Positions 32,639-42,051 of a stretch of 43,736 nucleotides of DNA are shown here, in pieces. This stretch comes from Tannerellaceae bacterium (GTDB lineage Bacteria > Bacteroidota > Bacteroidia > Bacteroidales > Tannerellaceae), in contig JAISWO010000008.1 of NCBI GenBank assembly GCA_031271045.1, positions 1 to 43,736 of the forward strand. The letters are read 5' to 3'. Both the position numbers and the translations under genes were made by a program. The notes under the pieces are model-generated. The model was given only the letters and a program-made list of their open reading frames with translations. It searched no databases and had not been told where the DNA came from. The stretch's first letter is position 1, and each line of letters starts with the position of its first letter.

Positions 32639-35600
32639 ATGGACTATTGGTTCAGGATATTATACATCGGCTTGTTATGCTGTTCTGTGCACATAGGGGC
32701 GACAGACAGGGACAGCTACGCCCTCCGGTCGGCGCTCGACAGCGCCAAATGGGTGAAAATACAGGTAGAAAATACCGGTATCTACAAAATCACAGACGAC
32801 GACCTGAAGAAAATGGGATTCCCCGATCCGCAGAAAGTATCAGTGCACGGCTACGGAGGCTGGCCGCTCGACGAAGACTTCAGCCAGCCCTATATCGACG
32901 ATTTGCCGGCAACAGCCGTCTACCGGGGAAGCAACTATCTGCTCTTCTACGGAAAAGGAAACGTCAAATGGGAATATGACGCCGCCAACAATACTTTCGT
33001 ACACACCAACAACCCTTATTCCTCCTGTGGCTACTACTTCCTGACCGACAGAGAAAGAAAGGAAATGCAAACCCTCCCCTCCCTCACCGAAGGCGCCTCC
33101 CTGGCCATCAACGCCTACGACGAATACCGGGTGTTTGAGGAAGAATTAGTATCCGTCAACAAATCAGGACGCGAACTCTTCGGACAATCCTTCGCCGGCG
33201 GCGGACAGTATGCGATTTCTTCACCCGTTTTCCGGATCCCCGGCCTGACAAACGAAACCGGAAAAGTCAGCATGCGCTTCATCGCACGCCCCAAATCAAC
33301 GCCCGGAATTGCCACGCTAAGCATCGACGGCCTCCCCCTCCTCAGCATCCATATCCAGGCCGTCAGCAACGACAATGATAACATCTACATCAAAGCCCTG
33401 GCCGGAAATGCCGGCGCCGAATGGACCGGCAATAAAAGCGAAACGCCCCAACTGACAGTCGGCTACAATAAAGCCGGCGACGAAAACGTCCACTTGGACT
33501 ACATCCGCCTCCATGTCAAACGAACGCTCCGCCAATACGGCGAGTACACCTTCTTCCGTAGCCTTGCTTCACAAAACAATGTGTCGCGCTTCGTGATCGG
33601 AAACGCAAACGCCCATACAGTTGTCTTCGACGTGACCGACGGAATCAACCCCAAACAGATGGAAACAAAGCTGAACGGCTCGGAACTCTCGTTCACCATC
33701 CCGGCCGGCCAGCTGCGCGAATTTGTGGCCGTACAAACCGACCAGGCCCTCGCCGGATGGAAAAACGCCGGGGAAGTCCGCAATCAAAACCTCCATGCAC
33801 TCCCGCAAACCGATATGGTCATCATCGCACAGGACGCCCTCCGCAGCCAAGCCGAACGCCTGGCCGAAAGACACCGCACAAACGATAAGCTGAGAGTAGA
33901 AATAGTAACCCCTCAACAGATATACAACGAGTTTTCGAGCGGAACGCCGGATGCAACCGCCTACCGACGCTTCATGAAAATGTTCTACGACCGCGCCACC
34001 CAGGAACAGGATAAACCGAAATACCTCCTCCTTTTCGGAGACGGCGCCTACGACAACCGCCTCCTGACCGCCGGATGGAAGGATCTGCCGACAACCAATA
34101 TGCTCCTGACCTATCAGTCGGACAATTCGCTGAACCAATATTCATACGTAACGGACGATTATTTTGGCGCACTGACGGATGCGCCTTTCGGCGCCGGCGC
34201 CATACAACTGGGCATCGGACGCTTCCCCGTCAGAACGTTGAACGAAGCCACCCTCGCGGTCGACAAAGTATTGGCCTATATCGAGAACGCATCCACCGGC
34301 GCGTGGAAGAACCGGATTTGCTTCGTGGCCGACGATGGCAGCGCGTCGGACGGCTACCGCACGGATCACATGAATTATGCCAATACGCTGGGAGAACGCA
34401 TCCGCGAGGAACATCCCGGATTCCTCGTGAACAAGACATTCTTCGACGCCTACAAGAAAAGCGGATCGAAATATCCCGACGTGCGCCAGAGCATACAGAA
34501 ACAACTGAAAGACGGCTTGCTGGTCATCAATTATACCGGACATGGAAGCGCCGAGAAATGGAGCGACGAAGATGTACTAACCGCCTCCGACATCGCCCGC
34601 TTCTCCTATCCGCACCTCCCTCTCTGGATAACGGCTACATGCGACTTTACCCGTTTCGACGACATCTCCACCTCGGCCGGCGAAGGAGTCTTCCTGCAAA
34701 AAAGCGGAGGAATAGCCATGTTTACAACCACCCGAGTGGTCTATTCCAACAACAACTTCAACCTGAACAACCTCCTGGCCGGCGAACTCTTCAAACGCGA
34801 CAGCAACGGAAATCCCCTCGCCCTGGGCGACGTCATCCGCAAAACCAAAAGCAGCCTGCCGGATATGAACAAACTCAACTTCATCCTCATTGGCGACCCG
34901 GCAATGAAGCTCGCCTATCCTACATACCGGACTCAGGTGACAACCATCAACGGCGCTCCGGTACAGGCCGGCGTACCGGTATCCTTCAAGGCTCTGGAAA
35001 AGATCACCGTGAAGGGAAACATCCTTTCTCCCGGCGGGGAGGTAATAGACGCCGCCTTCTCCGGAACGCTGACCGTAACCGTGCTGGACAGCAAACAAAC
35101 CATCCGGACGCTCGACAACAACCATACCGGCAACCCGTTTGAATATACGGACTATCCCAACACGCTCTACGCCGGGAACGACCGGGTGAGCAACGGCGCC
35201 TTTGAATTTTCGTTCACCGTCCCCAAAGATATATCCTATTCGGGCGATTACGGCATCATGAACCTCTACGCCGCCGCCGACAGCGCAGGAAAAGAAGCCC
35301 AGGGATATTTCAATAACTTCCGGGTCGGAGGCTCGGCCGAACATCCGGAAGAAGACACAGAAGGGCCCGAAATACGGGAATTATTCCTGAACAATGACAG
35401 CTTCCGCGACGGAGCAAAAGTGAACGCAACCCCACTCTTCGTAGCCCGCCTCTGGGATCAGTCGGGCGTAAACATCAGCGGCAGCAGTATCGGACACGAT
35501 ATAATGCTCTCAATAGACAATCAGCCGGCCTGGAGCTACAACCTCAATGCCTATTACCAATGGCTGCCGGACACCGAAGGCGAAGGACGAATCGCCTTCC

Positions 35601-36028
35601 CCATACCGGCCCTGACGCCGGGACTGCATACGGCCGAGTTCAAAGTATGGGATGTAGCCAATAACCCGACCCTGCGCACCTTTACGTTTGAAGTAGCCGA
35701 AGACATCCGCCCGGCCATCACCCAAGTCGTCGCCACGCCGGTTCCCGCCCGCGAAAACATTCGCTTCCTCATCTATCACGACCATCCCGAATCCTCTCTG
35801 CACGTCGGCGTCACAGTCTTCGACATGACCGGCCGCCTCTGCTGGCAAAAGGAAGAAACCGGCACGTCCGCCATGGATGCACCCTACACCGTGGACTGGG
35901 ACCTGAAAAGCCAGAGCGGTGCTCGCCTCCGGCCGGGCGTATATGTGTACCGGGCCGCTATCCGGGACGCCTCCAACCGGAGCGGAGAATCGGTACGGTC
36001 GGGGAAAATCGTACTGCTTGCACAATAA
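32639..36028 (+). CDS. porU: PorU, type IX secretion C-terminal signal peptidase
   Basis: The 1129-residue protein has a signal peptide (FRILYIGLLCCSVHIGATD) and a gingipain-like C25 peptidase domain. Predicted catalytic His is H635 in YTGHGSAEKW and Cys is C668 in TATCDFTRFDD. After this come Ig-like beta domains and a C-terminal region like a type IX sorting domain (RLRPGVYVYRAAIRD, ending GKIVLLAQ). PorU sits on the outer membrane, removes the sorting signal of secreted cargo and links the cargo to anionic lipopolysaccharide. It is followed by porV and ispF, the same order as in P. gingivalis. Confidence 0.95.
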   Translation: MDYWFRILYIGLLCCSVHIGATDRDSYALRSALDSAKWVKIQVENTGIYKITDDDLKKMGFPDPQKVSVHGYGGWPLDEDFSQPYIDDLPATAVYRGSNYLLFYGKGNVKWEYDAANNTFVHTNNPYSSCGYYFLTDRERKEMQTLPSLTEGASLAINAYDEYRVFEEELVSVNKSGRELFGQSFAGGGQYAISSPVFRIPGLTNETGKVSMRFIARPKSTPGIATLSIDGLPLLSIHIQAVSNDNDNIYIKALAGNAGAEWTGNKSETPQLTVGYNKAGDENVHLDYIRLHVKRTLRQYGEYTFFRSLASQNNVSRFVIGNANAHTVVFDVTDGINPKQMETKLNGSELSFTIPAGQLREFVAVQTDQALAGWKNAGEVRNQNLHALPQTDMVIIAQDALRSQAERLAERHRTNDKLRVEIVTPQQIYNEFSSGTPDATAYRRFMKMFYDRATQEQDKPKYLLLFGDGAYDNRLLTAGWKDLPTTNMLLTYQSDNSLNQYSYVTDDYFGALTDAPFGAGAIQLGIGRFPVRTLNEATLAVDKVLAYIENASTGAWKNRICFVADDGSASDGYRTDHMNYANTLGERIREEHPGFLVNKTFFDAYKKSGSKYPDVRQSIQKQLKDGLLVINYTGHGSAEKWSDEDVLTASDIARFSYPHLPLWITATCDFTRFDDISTSAGEGVFLQKSGGIAMFTTTRVVYSNNNFNLNNLLAGELFKRDSNGNPLALGDVIRKTKSSLPDMNKLNFILIGDPAMKLAYPTYRTQVTTINGAPVQAGVPVSFKALEKITVKGNILSPGGEVIDAAFSGTLTVTVLDSKQTIRTLDNNHTGNPFEYTDYPNTLYAGNDRVSNGAFEFSFTVPKDISYSGDYGIMNLYAAADSAGKEAQGYFNNFRVGGSAEHPEEDTEGPEIRELFLNNDSFRDGAKVNATPLFVARLWDQSGVNISGSSIGHDIMLSIDNQPAWSYNLNAYYQWLPDTEGEGRIAFPIPALTPGLHTAEFKVWDVANNPTLRTFTFEVAEDIRPAITQVVATPVPARENIRFLIYHDHPESSLHVGVTVFDMTGRLCWQKEETGTSAMDAPYTVDWDLKSQSGARLRPGVYVYRAAIRDASNRSGESVRSGKIVLLAQ

Positions 36029-36083
36029 AACAAGGACTTACACAGTTTATAGTGACAGAACAAATTAAGAATAGAAAAAAGAA

Positions 36084-37265
36084 ATGGCAAGAATAAACCT
36101 TCTTTATATGACAGCCTGCCTGCTTGCGGCAACCATCACCTCCTCGCAAGCACAAACGGACAAAGAACACTTTGCTCCCATCAACACAGCCGTCCCCTCC
36201 CTCTCCATCGCGCCCGACGCCCGGGGCGGCGCTATGGGCGACAACGGGGTAGCCTCCATGCCCGACATCGCCTCCCAATACTGGAACCCGGCCAAATATG
36301 CCTTCCATTACAGCAACGCAGGCATCGGACTCTCCTACACACCCTGGCTGCGGCGCTTAGTCAACGACGTAGCCCTGGCCTATCTGTCGGGCTTCTATAA
36401 GATAGGGCAGAACGACAACCAGGCCTTCAGCGCCTCCCTCCGCTATTTCACCCTGGGCGAAATACAGCAGACAGCCCAGTATGAAACCATCCCCTACAAT
36501 CGCCTGAACCCATACGAAATGGCCATAGACGTGAGCTACAGCCGCAAACTGTCGGAGCTCTACTCCATGGCCGTCACCGCCCGTTACATCCGTTCCGACA
36601 TGAGCGACCAAAGCGACGAGATGGTACCCGGCAACTCAGTCGCCGCCGATGTCTCCGGCTATCTCGAAAAATACGTCATCCTGGGCAATACAGAAAGCCT
36701 CTGGACCTTCGGCTTCAATGTATCCAACATCGGAACCAAAATCTCGTACGACGGAGGAACAACCAACGACTTTATCCCCACCCTGCTGAAAATTGGTACC
36801 GGACTGCTCTACCCGCTCGACGATTACAACCGCATAGGCTTCTACGCCGACCTGGGCAAGTTCCTCGTCCCCAGCCTGCCCAAGAGCAGGGGAAACACCG
36901 AAGAAGATCAAGCCGAATACGAACGCTTGAAAGAGAAATACAACACCATGTCGTTCATGACCGGAATCTTCACCTCCTTCTCTGATGCACCGGGCGGCTT
37001 CAACGAAGAATTGAAAGAAATCAACCTCTCGTTCGGAGCCGAATACAGCTACAACGACCAGTTCTTCCTCCGCGGCGGTTATTACTACGAAAACCCCTAC
37101 AAGGGTAACCGCCAGTATTTCTCGCTCGGCGCCGGCTTCCGTATGAGCGTCTTCCAGTTAGACGCCGCCTACCTGATCAGCACCGTCCCCAGCAATCCGC
37201 TGGACCAAACTTTGCGCTTCTCCCTCTCCTTCGATATGGACGGCATCAAAAATCTCTTCCGTTAA
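36084..37265 (+). CDS. porV: PorV (LptO), type IX secretion outer-membrane barrel
   Basis: The 393-residue protein has a signal peptide (NLLYMTACLLAATITSSQAQ) and a FadL-like beta-barrel. It has the conserved early segment PSLSIAPDARGGAMGDNGVA, then SQYWNPAKYAF, and ends in an aromatic-rich strand (TLRFSLSFDMDGIKNLFR). PorV binds cargo at the translocon and hands it to PorU. The gap after porU is 55 bp, and its stop shares one base with the ispF start (TAATG). Confidence 0.95.
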   Translation: MARINLLYMTACLLAATITSSQAQTDKEHFAPINTAVPSLSIAPDARGGAMGDNGVASMPDIASQYWNPAKYAFHYSNAGIGLSYTPWLRRLVNDVALAYLSGFYKIGQNDNQAFSASLRYFTLGEIQQTAQYETIPYNRLNPYEMAIDVSYSRKLSELYSMAVTARYIRSDMSDQSDEMVPGNSVAADVSGYLEKYVILGNTESLWTFGFNVSNIGTKISYDGGTTNDFIPTLLKIGTGLLYPLDDYNRIGFYADLGKFLVPSLPKSRGNTEEDQAEYERLKEKYNTMSFMTGIFTSFSDAPGGFNEELKEINLSFGAEYSYNDQFFLRGGYYYENPYKGNRQYFSLGAGFRMSVFQLDAAYLISTVPSNPLDQTLRFSLSFDMDGIKNLFR

Positions 37266-37756
37266 TGCAAAGCATACGCATCGGATTCGGCTATGATGTA
37301 CACGCCCTTGCACCCGACCGCGCCCTGTGGCTGGGAGGCGTCCGGATCGAACACTCGCTGGGACTCCAGGGGCATAGCGACGCCGACGTACTGATCCACG
37401 CCATCTGTGACGCCCTGCTCGGAGCCGCCGGCCTGCGCGACATAGGGTATCATTTCCCCGATACGGCGGGCCGCTACAAAGACATCGACAGCAAGATCCT
37501 CCTGCGCGAAACGATGACCCTCGTCCGCCAAGCCGGCTACGAGCTGGGCAACATCGACGCCACCGTCGCCGCCGAACAGCCCAAACTAAACCCACACATC
37601 CCCACTATGCTGGCGACCCTCGCCGCCGTCATGCAAGCCGACCCCGGCGACCTCTCCATCAAAGCCACCACCACCGAACGCTTAGGCTTCACCGGCCGCC
37701 AGGAAGGCATCGCCGCCTACGCCACTGCCCTGATCTACAAGCCCCGCCCCCACTGA
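37265..37756 (+). CDS. ispF: 2-C-methyl-D-erythritol 2,4-cyclodiphosphate synthase
   Basis: The 163-residue protein shows all IspF motifs: the metal ligands Asp and His in RIGFGYDVHAL, the third in HSDADVLIHAICDALLGAAG, and the C-terminal ATTTERLGFTGRQEGIAAYA. It closes the cyclic diphosphate in the MEP isoprenoid pathway, the route to quinones and the undecaprenyl carrier. It is translationally coupled to porV. Confidence 0.97.
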   Translation: MQSIRIGFGYDVHALAPDRALWLGGVRIEHSLGLQGHSDADVLIHAICDALLGAAGLRDIGYHFPDTAGRYKDIDSKILLRETMTLVRQAGYELGNIDATVAAEQPKLNPHIPTMLATLAAVMQADPGDLSIKATTTERLGFTGRQEGIAAYATALIYKPRPH

Positions 37757-38085
37757 CGAAAGGGAGGTTTCGGCTCCATAAAACATTCATGTAATACGAC
37801 CAGTCCAAAGAGGTTCTGTACACTCGATTGAACTCACCTTTGCAACCGACGCCCTGCGCGATACTTCCGAAGAAAATGGCGACGACGACAGCGGCGGAAC
37901 CGGTATGATAGGGGGTCCGGCGCTACAATCCTATCCATTCACCTGTACACAGGACGTTCGCCCCATATACTGACCAGGCCAGCCCCTGCCTCCTCAAAAG
38001 CGCATGTCGAGCTCCGCAGTCGCCGCTCCGGACAAGCATAAAATAATCCTGAAACAAGAAAAGACCTATTCCAATGACAACGTCC
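37757..38085. other. Intergenic stretch before the 42-bp array
   Basis: No supported gene. A plus-strand frame without start codon (about 37788-37973) reads SVHSIELTFATDALRDTSEE, then an Asp/Gly-rich segment, and stops at TGA. It could be a decayed gene end. The part from about 37975 to 38085 leads into the repeat array. Confidence 0.4.
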
Positions 38086-39660
38086 CTCAATGCGTAACAC
38101 CATCATTTGCCCCATCTTTAAGCGCCACGCAGTGTATGATGCTATCATTTGTACTGCTTTTGTCGCAACACAATGGAAGACAATAGTATTTGACCGAATC
38201 TTGATCGTTGCGCAATGCGAGATATTGCTGTTTCCTTCACCTTTAACAGTCACATAATGCGCAATAGCGTCATTTAGTCTATTTTCAACCGCAACGCATT
38301 GAGAGATACAATCATTTTCTCCATCATTGAATATCATGCAATGCAAACTATTATCGCTTGTCCTGTTTCTAATCGCAACGCAATACGCAACATCATTGTT
38401 TGCCTTATCCCTGATTGTCACACACTGTATGACGCCATCGTTTGACTTATTTTTGATTGACATACAATGCAGAACGTATCACTCGCCCTATCCCTGATAG
38501 TTGCACAATGCGAGATGCTGTCATTTGCCATATTTATAATCGCCACGCAATGCGAAACACAATCGTTTCCTCCATTCCCAATGATCACACAGTGCACGAC
38601 AACGTCGCACTTCTCCATTTTTGACATCATGCAGCATACGATACATTCATTTGCATTATTCATGATCGTTACACAATGCGTAATACTATCGTTTTTCTTG
38701 TTTTCAACCGCGACGCATTGCGAGACATCATCGTTTCATCCATCTTTGAATGTCATGCAATGTGCAACAGTATCGTTTGGCCCATTTTCGACCGTAACGC
38801 ATTGAGGGACACTGTCATTTTCTCCATCTTTAAATATCATGCAATGCAAAACATTATCGCCTGCCATATCCCTAATCGTAACGCAATGCGCAACACCATT
38901 GTTTGTTTTATTTTTGATTGTCATTCAACGCAAGACGCCATAGCTTGTCTTATATCCAATTGCCACACATTATATGATGCTATCGTTTGACCTATTCCTG
39001 ATCGCTACGCAATGCACAATACTATCATTTTTCTTGTTTCCGATCGCAACACATTGCGAGACACCATCATTCCACCCATTTTTAAACATCATGCAACGCG
39101 AAACACCAATGTCTGCCCCATCTTTGACCATTACGCACTATACGACACCATTATATTCCTCTGTTTTTACCGTCACGCATTGCGCGATACCATCATTTGC
39201 ACCATTTCAGATCGCCACATAGTGAACGACACCATCGTTTGCCCTATTTCCAACCGTCACGCAATGCGCGACACCAACGTTTGCCCCATTTTCTAACCAT
39301 CCGCAATGCGCGACACCAATGCTTGCCCTACTTTCTAACCGTCTGCAATGCACGACACCAACGTTTGCCCTGTTTTTGGCCTTCACGCACTACATGACAC
39401 CTTTGTTTTCACCGTTTTTTGCCTTTCCGCATTGCGAGAAGCCTTCATTTTCTTCACTTTTTAACAATCACGCAATACGCGAAACCCTCATTTTTCCCGC
39501 TTTTTAACAATCACGCAATGCGGACGTCGAAAAAATACAGAAAACGATGCCATCACGCAATGCAGACGCCGAAAAAACAGCGAAAACGATACCGTCACAC
39601 AATGCAGACGCCAAAAAACAAGAAAAAACGATCGGAGCACGCAATGCGCGACACCTTTTA
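38086..39660. repeat. 42-bp repeat array, about 38 units
   Basis: Units begin at the motif CGCAATGCG or its variants (TGCAATGCA, CACAATGCG, CGCATTGCG). By direct position count, 31 of 37 steps are exactly 42 bp, and the 22 units from 38546 to 39428 are all in phase. The other steps are 41 or 43 bp. The rest of the unit (ACACCATCGTTTGCCC, then a T-rich stretch) is moderately conserved. Every frame contains stops in the in-phase block, so no single protein is encoded although 14-residue periodic peptides appear in all frames. The last four units have a different, A-rich body. The array fills the gap between ispF and the DUF349 gene. Confidence 0.9.
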
Positions 39661-40034
39661 AAGAACAGAAACGAATACGTCACAATTTGTCTTATTCCAT
39701 ACTGAAGGCACACATGCAGCGACTTTTTTTAATACCAATAAAATTAATGTAACAAGAAAACAGTAAGCAAATGTATCCAACTTCTTCGCCACCTCCACAA
39801 TGGCGTCCTCAAAACAATCTTCCAAAAAGAAGACAACATCTTCACCCGCACCATCCGCGCCCCGGAAGCCCCCATCCCCCCCCCACAAAAAACCTTTCCC
39901 CAGACAACAAAGAAGCAAAATATCCCAACCTGAAAGAAAAAAACAGCATAAAATGCAGCAATCTCAAAATAATTAGCTTAATTTGTGACTTAAATAGGAT
40001 GGAGACATCCTTTCTAATTAATATGCAATCGAAT
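39661..40034 (+). other. Region between the 42-bp array and the DUF349 gene
   Basis: A possible small gene lies at 39800-39976 (58 residues, ATG to TAG), rich in Lys, Ser and Pro: MASSKQSSKKKTTSSPAPSA, then PRKPPSPPHKKP. It resembles basic tails of DNA-binding proteins but has no known domain and no clear promoter. A -7-like TTAATTTG at 39978-39985 may serve the DUF349 gene, whose reading frame stays open upstream to 39771. Confidence 0.35.
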
Positions 40035-42008
40035 ATGACGGACATTCATGAAACTGATTTACCGGTAGGAATCCCCGGTGAACCGGAAGAAACTAAGGCT
40101 CCGGCTATCACGCCGGAAAACACCCCGGAAAACATCCGGGCGGAGGAAAGTATTGTAACAGAGAAAACAACCGAGGAGGCAACAGAAGAAGCCCATGAAA
40201 CCCATGAAACAGAGGCAACCAATGAAGCAGAAAATCTGACAACAGACCCCGACGCTGACCCCGGCGATACCTCCGGAGAAACAACTCCTGTGAATAACAA
40301 TAAGCTGACAAAGGAAGAAATCCTCAAGCAACTGACAGACTTAGTAAATGCCCCAATAGAAACCACCCGCAACGAAGTGGAACTACTCAAGCAAACATTC
40401 CATAAAATTCACAAGTTTGAAGTGGACGAACTGAAAAAAAACTTCATCGAAACAGGAGGTGACGAAAAAAACTTTCGCGCACCCGAAGACGAAACAGAAG
40501 CAAAGATAAAAATCCTCTTGAACCGCTACAAAGAAAAAAAGGCCGTCTTCCTCGCCGAAGAAGAACAAAAAAAAGCAGCCAACTACGCACTCAAACTTCA
40601 ACTCGTCAGCCGCATAAAAGAATTGACCGAAAGCCAGAGCGACTTCAACAAACTGTACAACGAGTTCAAAGAAATCCAACAAAGATGGAAAGAAGCCGGA
40701 CTGGTCCCGCAGGAACACGCCAACGAACTGTGGAAAAACTACCAGACCTACACCGAACGATTCTACGACCTGATCAAAATAAACAATCAGTTCCGCGATT
40801 ACGACTTCAAAAAGAACTTGGACATGAAAACAACGCTATGCGAAGCAATGGAAAAACTGTCAACCGACAACGACACCGTATCCGCATACCATAAACTCCA
40901 AACACTGCACCAGCAATGGCGCGAGATCGGACCCGTCCCCAAAGACCTCAGAGAAGACCTCTGGGCACGCTTTAAAGGAGCATCCAATATCGTAAACAAA
41001 CGGCATCAGGAATATTTCGAAGACCGCAGAACCAAAGAACAAGACAACCTCCACGCCAAAACAGCCATCTGCGAACAACTCGAAAGCATCGACTTCTCCC
41101 AACTGAAAACCTACAAAGACTGGGAAGAAGTCAACGAAGCCGTATACGCCGCACGAGAACAATGGAAAAAACTCGGCTTTGCACCCAAAAAATACAACCA
41201 GAAAATATATGAACGCTTCCGCACCGCCTGCGACATCTATTTCGACCGGAAAGGAGAATACTTCAAGCAAGTAAAAGGAGACATGGGGAAAAACATGGAA
41301 CTCAAAAAAGCCCTGTGCGAAAAAGCAGAAGCCCTCAAAAATAATACCGACTGGAAAGAAACCACCGAAAAACTAATCGCCCTGCGCAAAGAATGGAAAA
41401 CAATCGGAAGCGTCCCCCGCAAACAATCCGATATCCTCTGGAAACGATTCATGACAGCATGCGATCACTTCTTCGAACAAAAAGGAAATAACTTTTCCTC
41501 CCAGAAAAACTCCGAACAAAACAACCTGGAAGCCAAAAAAGAAGTGATCGAAAAAATAAATAACCTGGACGCAACGCTCGGATACAACGAAGCCCTCAAC
41601 CTGCTCAAAGACTGCATGAGCCAGTGGAACGCTGTCGGATTCGTCCCCTTCAAAGAAAAAGACAAAATAAACGCAGAATACCGCGATGCCTTAGACAAAC
41701 AGTACGACCGCCTCAAAGTAGACCAAAGCGACCGCAAAATGCAAACCTTCCGCAGCAACCTCACCGACATCACCGGCGGAGAAAAAGGCAAAGGCAAACT
41801 CTACGGCGAACGCGACAAACTCATGAGATCCTACGAACGTATGAAAACCGAACTGCATACCTATGAAAACAACATCGGTTTCCTCAGCGTATCCTCCAAA
41901 GGCGGCAGCGGACTCGTCAAAGAAATGGAACGCAAAATCGAACAAATCAAAGAAGAAATGGCGCTTATCATCAAAAAAATAGACGCCATCGACGAAAACC
42001 TGGAATAA
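40035..42008 (+). CDS. DUF349 domain protein
   Basis: Start 40035 (MTDIHETDLPVG) gives 657 residues; 39999 and 40023 are also possible. The N-terminal 80-90 residues are acidic and Thr/Glu-rich, probably disordered. The rest consists of repeated DUF349 helical units of about 70 residues, each with a Trp-containing helix pair (EIQQRWKEAGLVP, LHQQWREIGPVPKD, AREQWKKLGFAPKK, LRKEWKTIGSVPRK, CMSQWNAVGFVPFKE), so five repeats can be counted. A C-terminal coiled coil follows. The function is unknown in Bacteroidetes. It is 1 bp from the conserved start of the next protein, suggesting coupling. Confidence 0.85.
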   Translation: MTDIHETDLPVGIPGEPEETKAPAITPENTPENIRAEESIVTEKTTEEATEEAHETHETEATNEAENLTTDPDADPGDTSGETTPVNNNKLTKEEILKQLTDLVNAPIETTRNEVELLKQTFHKIHKFEVDELKKNFIETGGDEKNFRAPEDETEAKIKILLNRYKEKKAVFLAEEEQKKAANYALKLQLVSRIKELTESQSDFNKLYNEFKEIQQRWKEAGLVPQEHANELWKNYQTYTERFYDLIKINNQFRDYDFKKNLDMKTTLCEAMEKLSTDNDTVSAYHKLQTLHQQWREIGPVPKDLREDLWARFKGASNIVNKRHQEYFEDRRTKEQDNLHAKTAICEQLESIDFSQLKTYKDWEEVNEAVYAAREQWKKLGFAPKKYNQKIYERFRTACDIYFDRKGEYFKQVKGDMGKNMELKKALCEKAEALKNNTDWKETTEKLIALRKEWKTIGSVPRKQSDILWKRFMTACDHFFEQKGNNFSSQKNSEQNNLEAKKEVIEKINNLDATLGYNEALNLLKDCMSQWNAVGFVPFKEKDKINAEYRDALDKQYDRLKVDQSDRKMQTFRSNLTDITGGEKGKGKLYGERDKLMRSYERMKTELHTYENNIGFLSVSSKGGSGLVKEMERKIEQIKEEMALIIKKIDAIDENLE

Positions 42009-42051
42009 CATCAGGCTACATTACTATAACCCCGGACATGAAACGGCGGCG

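Noticed and set aside
38086-39660. CRISPR array
   Set aside because: Unit length is 42 bp with no separate conserved repeat and unique spacer of usual size, and no cas gene is in the window.
37939-39661. Short reading frames with 14-residue repeats such as CVTIRDKANNDVAY
   Set aside because: A 42-bp period gives periodic peptides in every frame. None stays open across the in-phase block and none has a start signal.
39771-40034. Long N-terminal extension of the DUF349 protein
   Set aside because: It is Pro/His-rich and unlike the acidic family N-terminus; a -7-like element lies within it.
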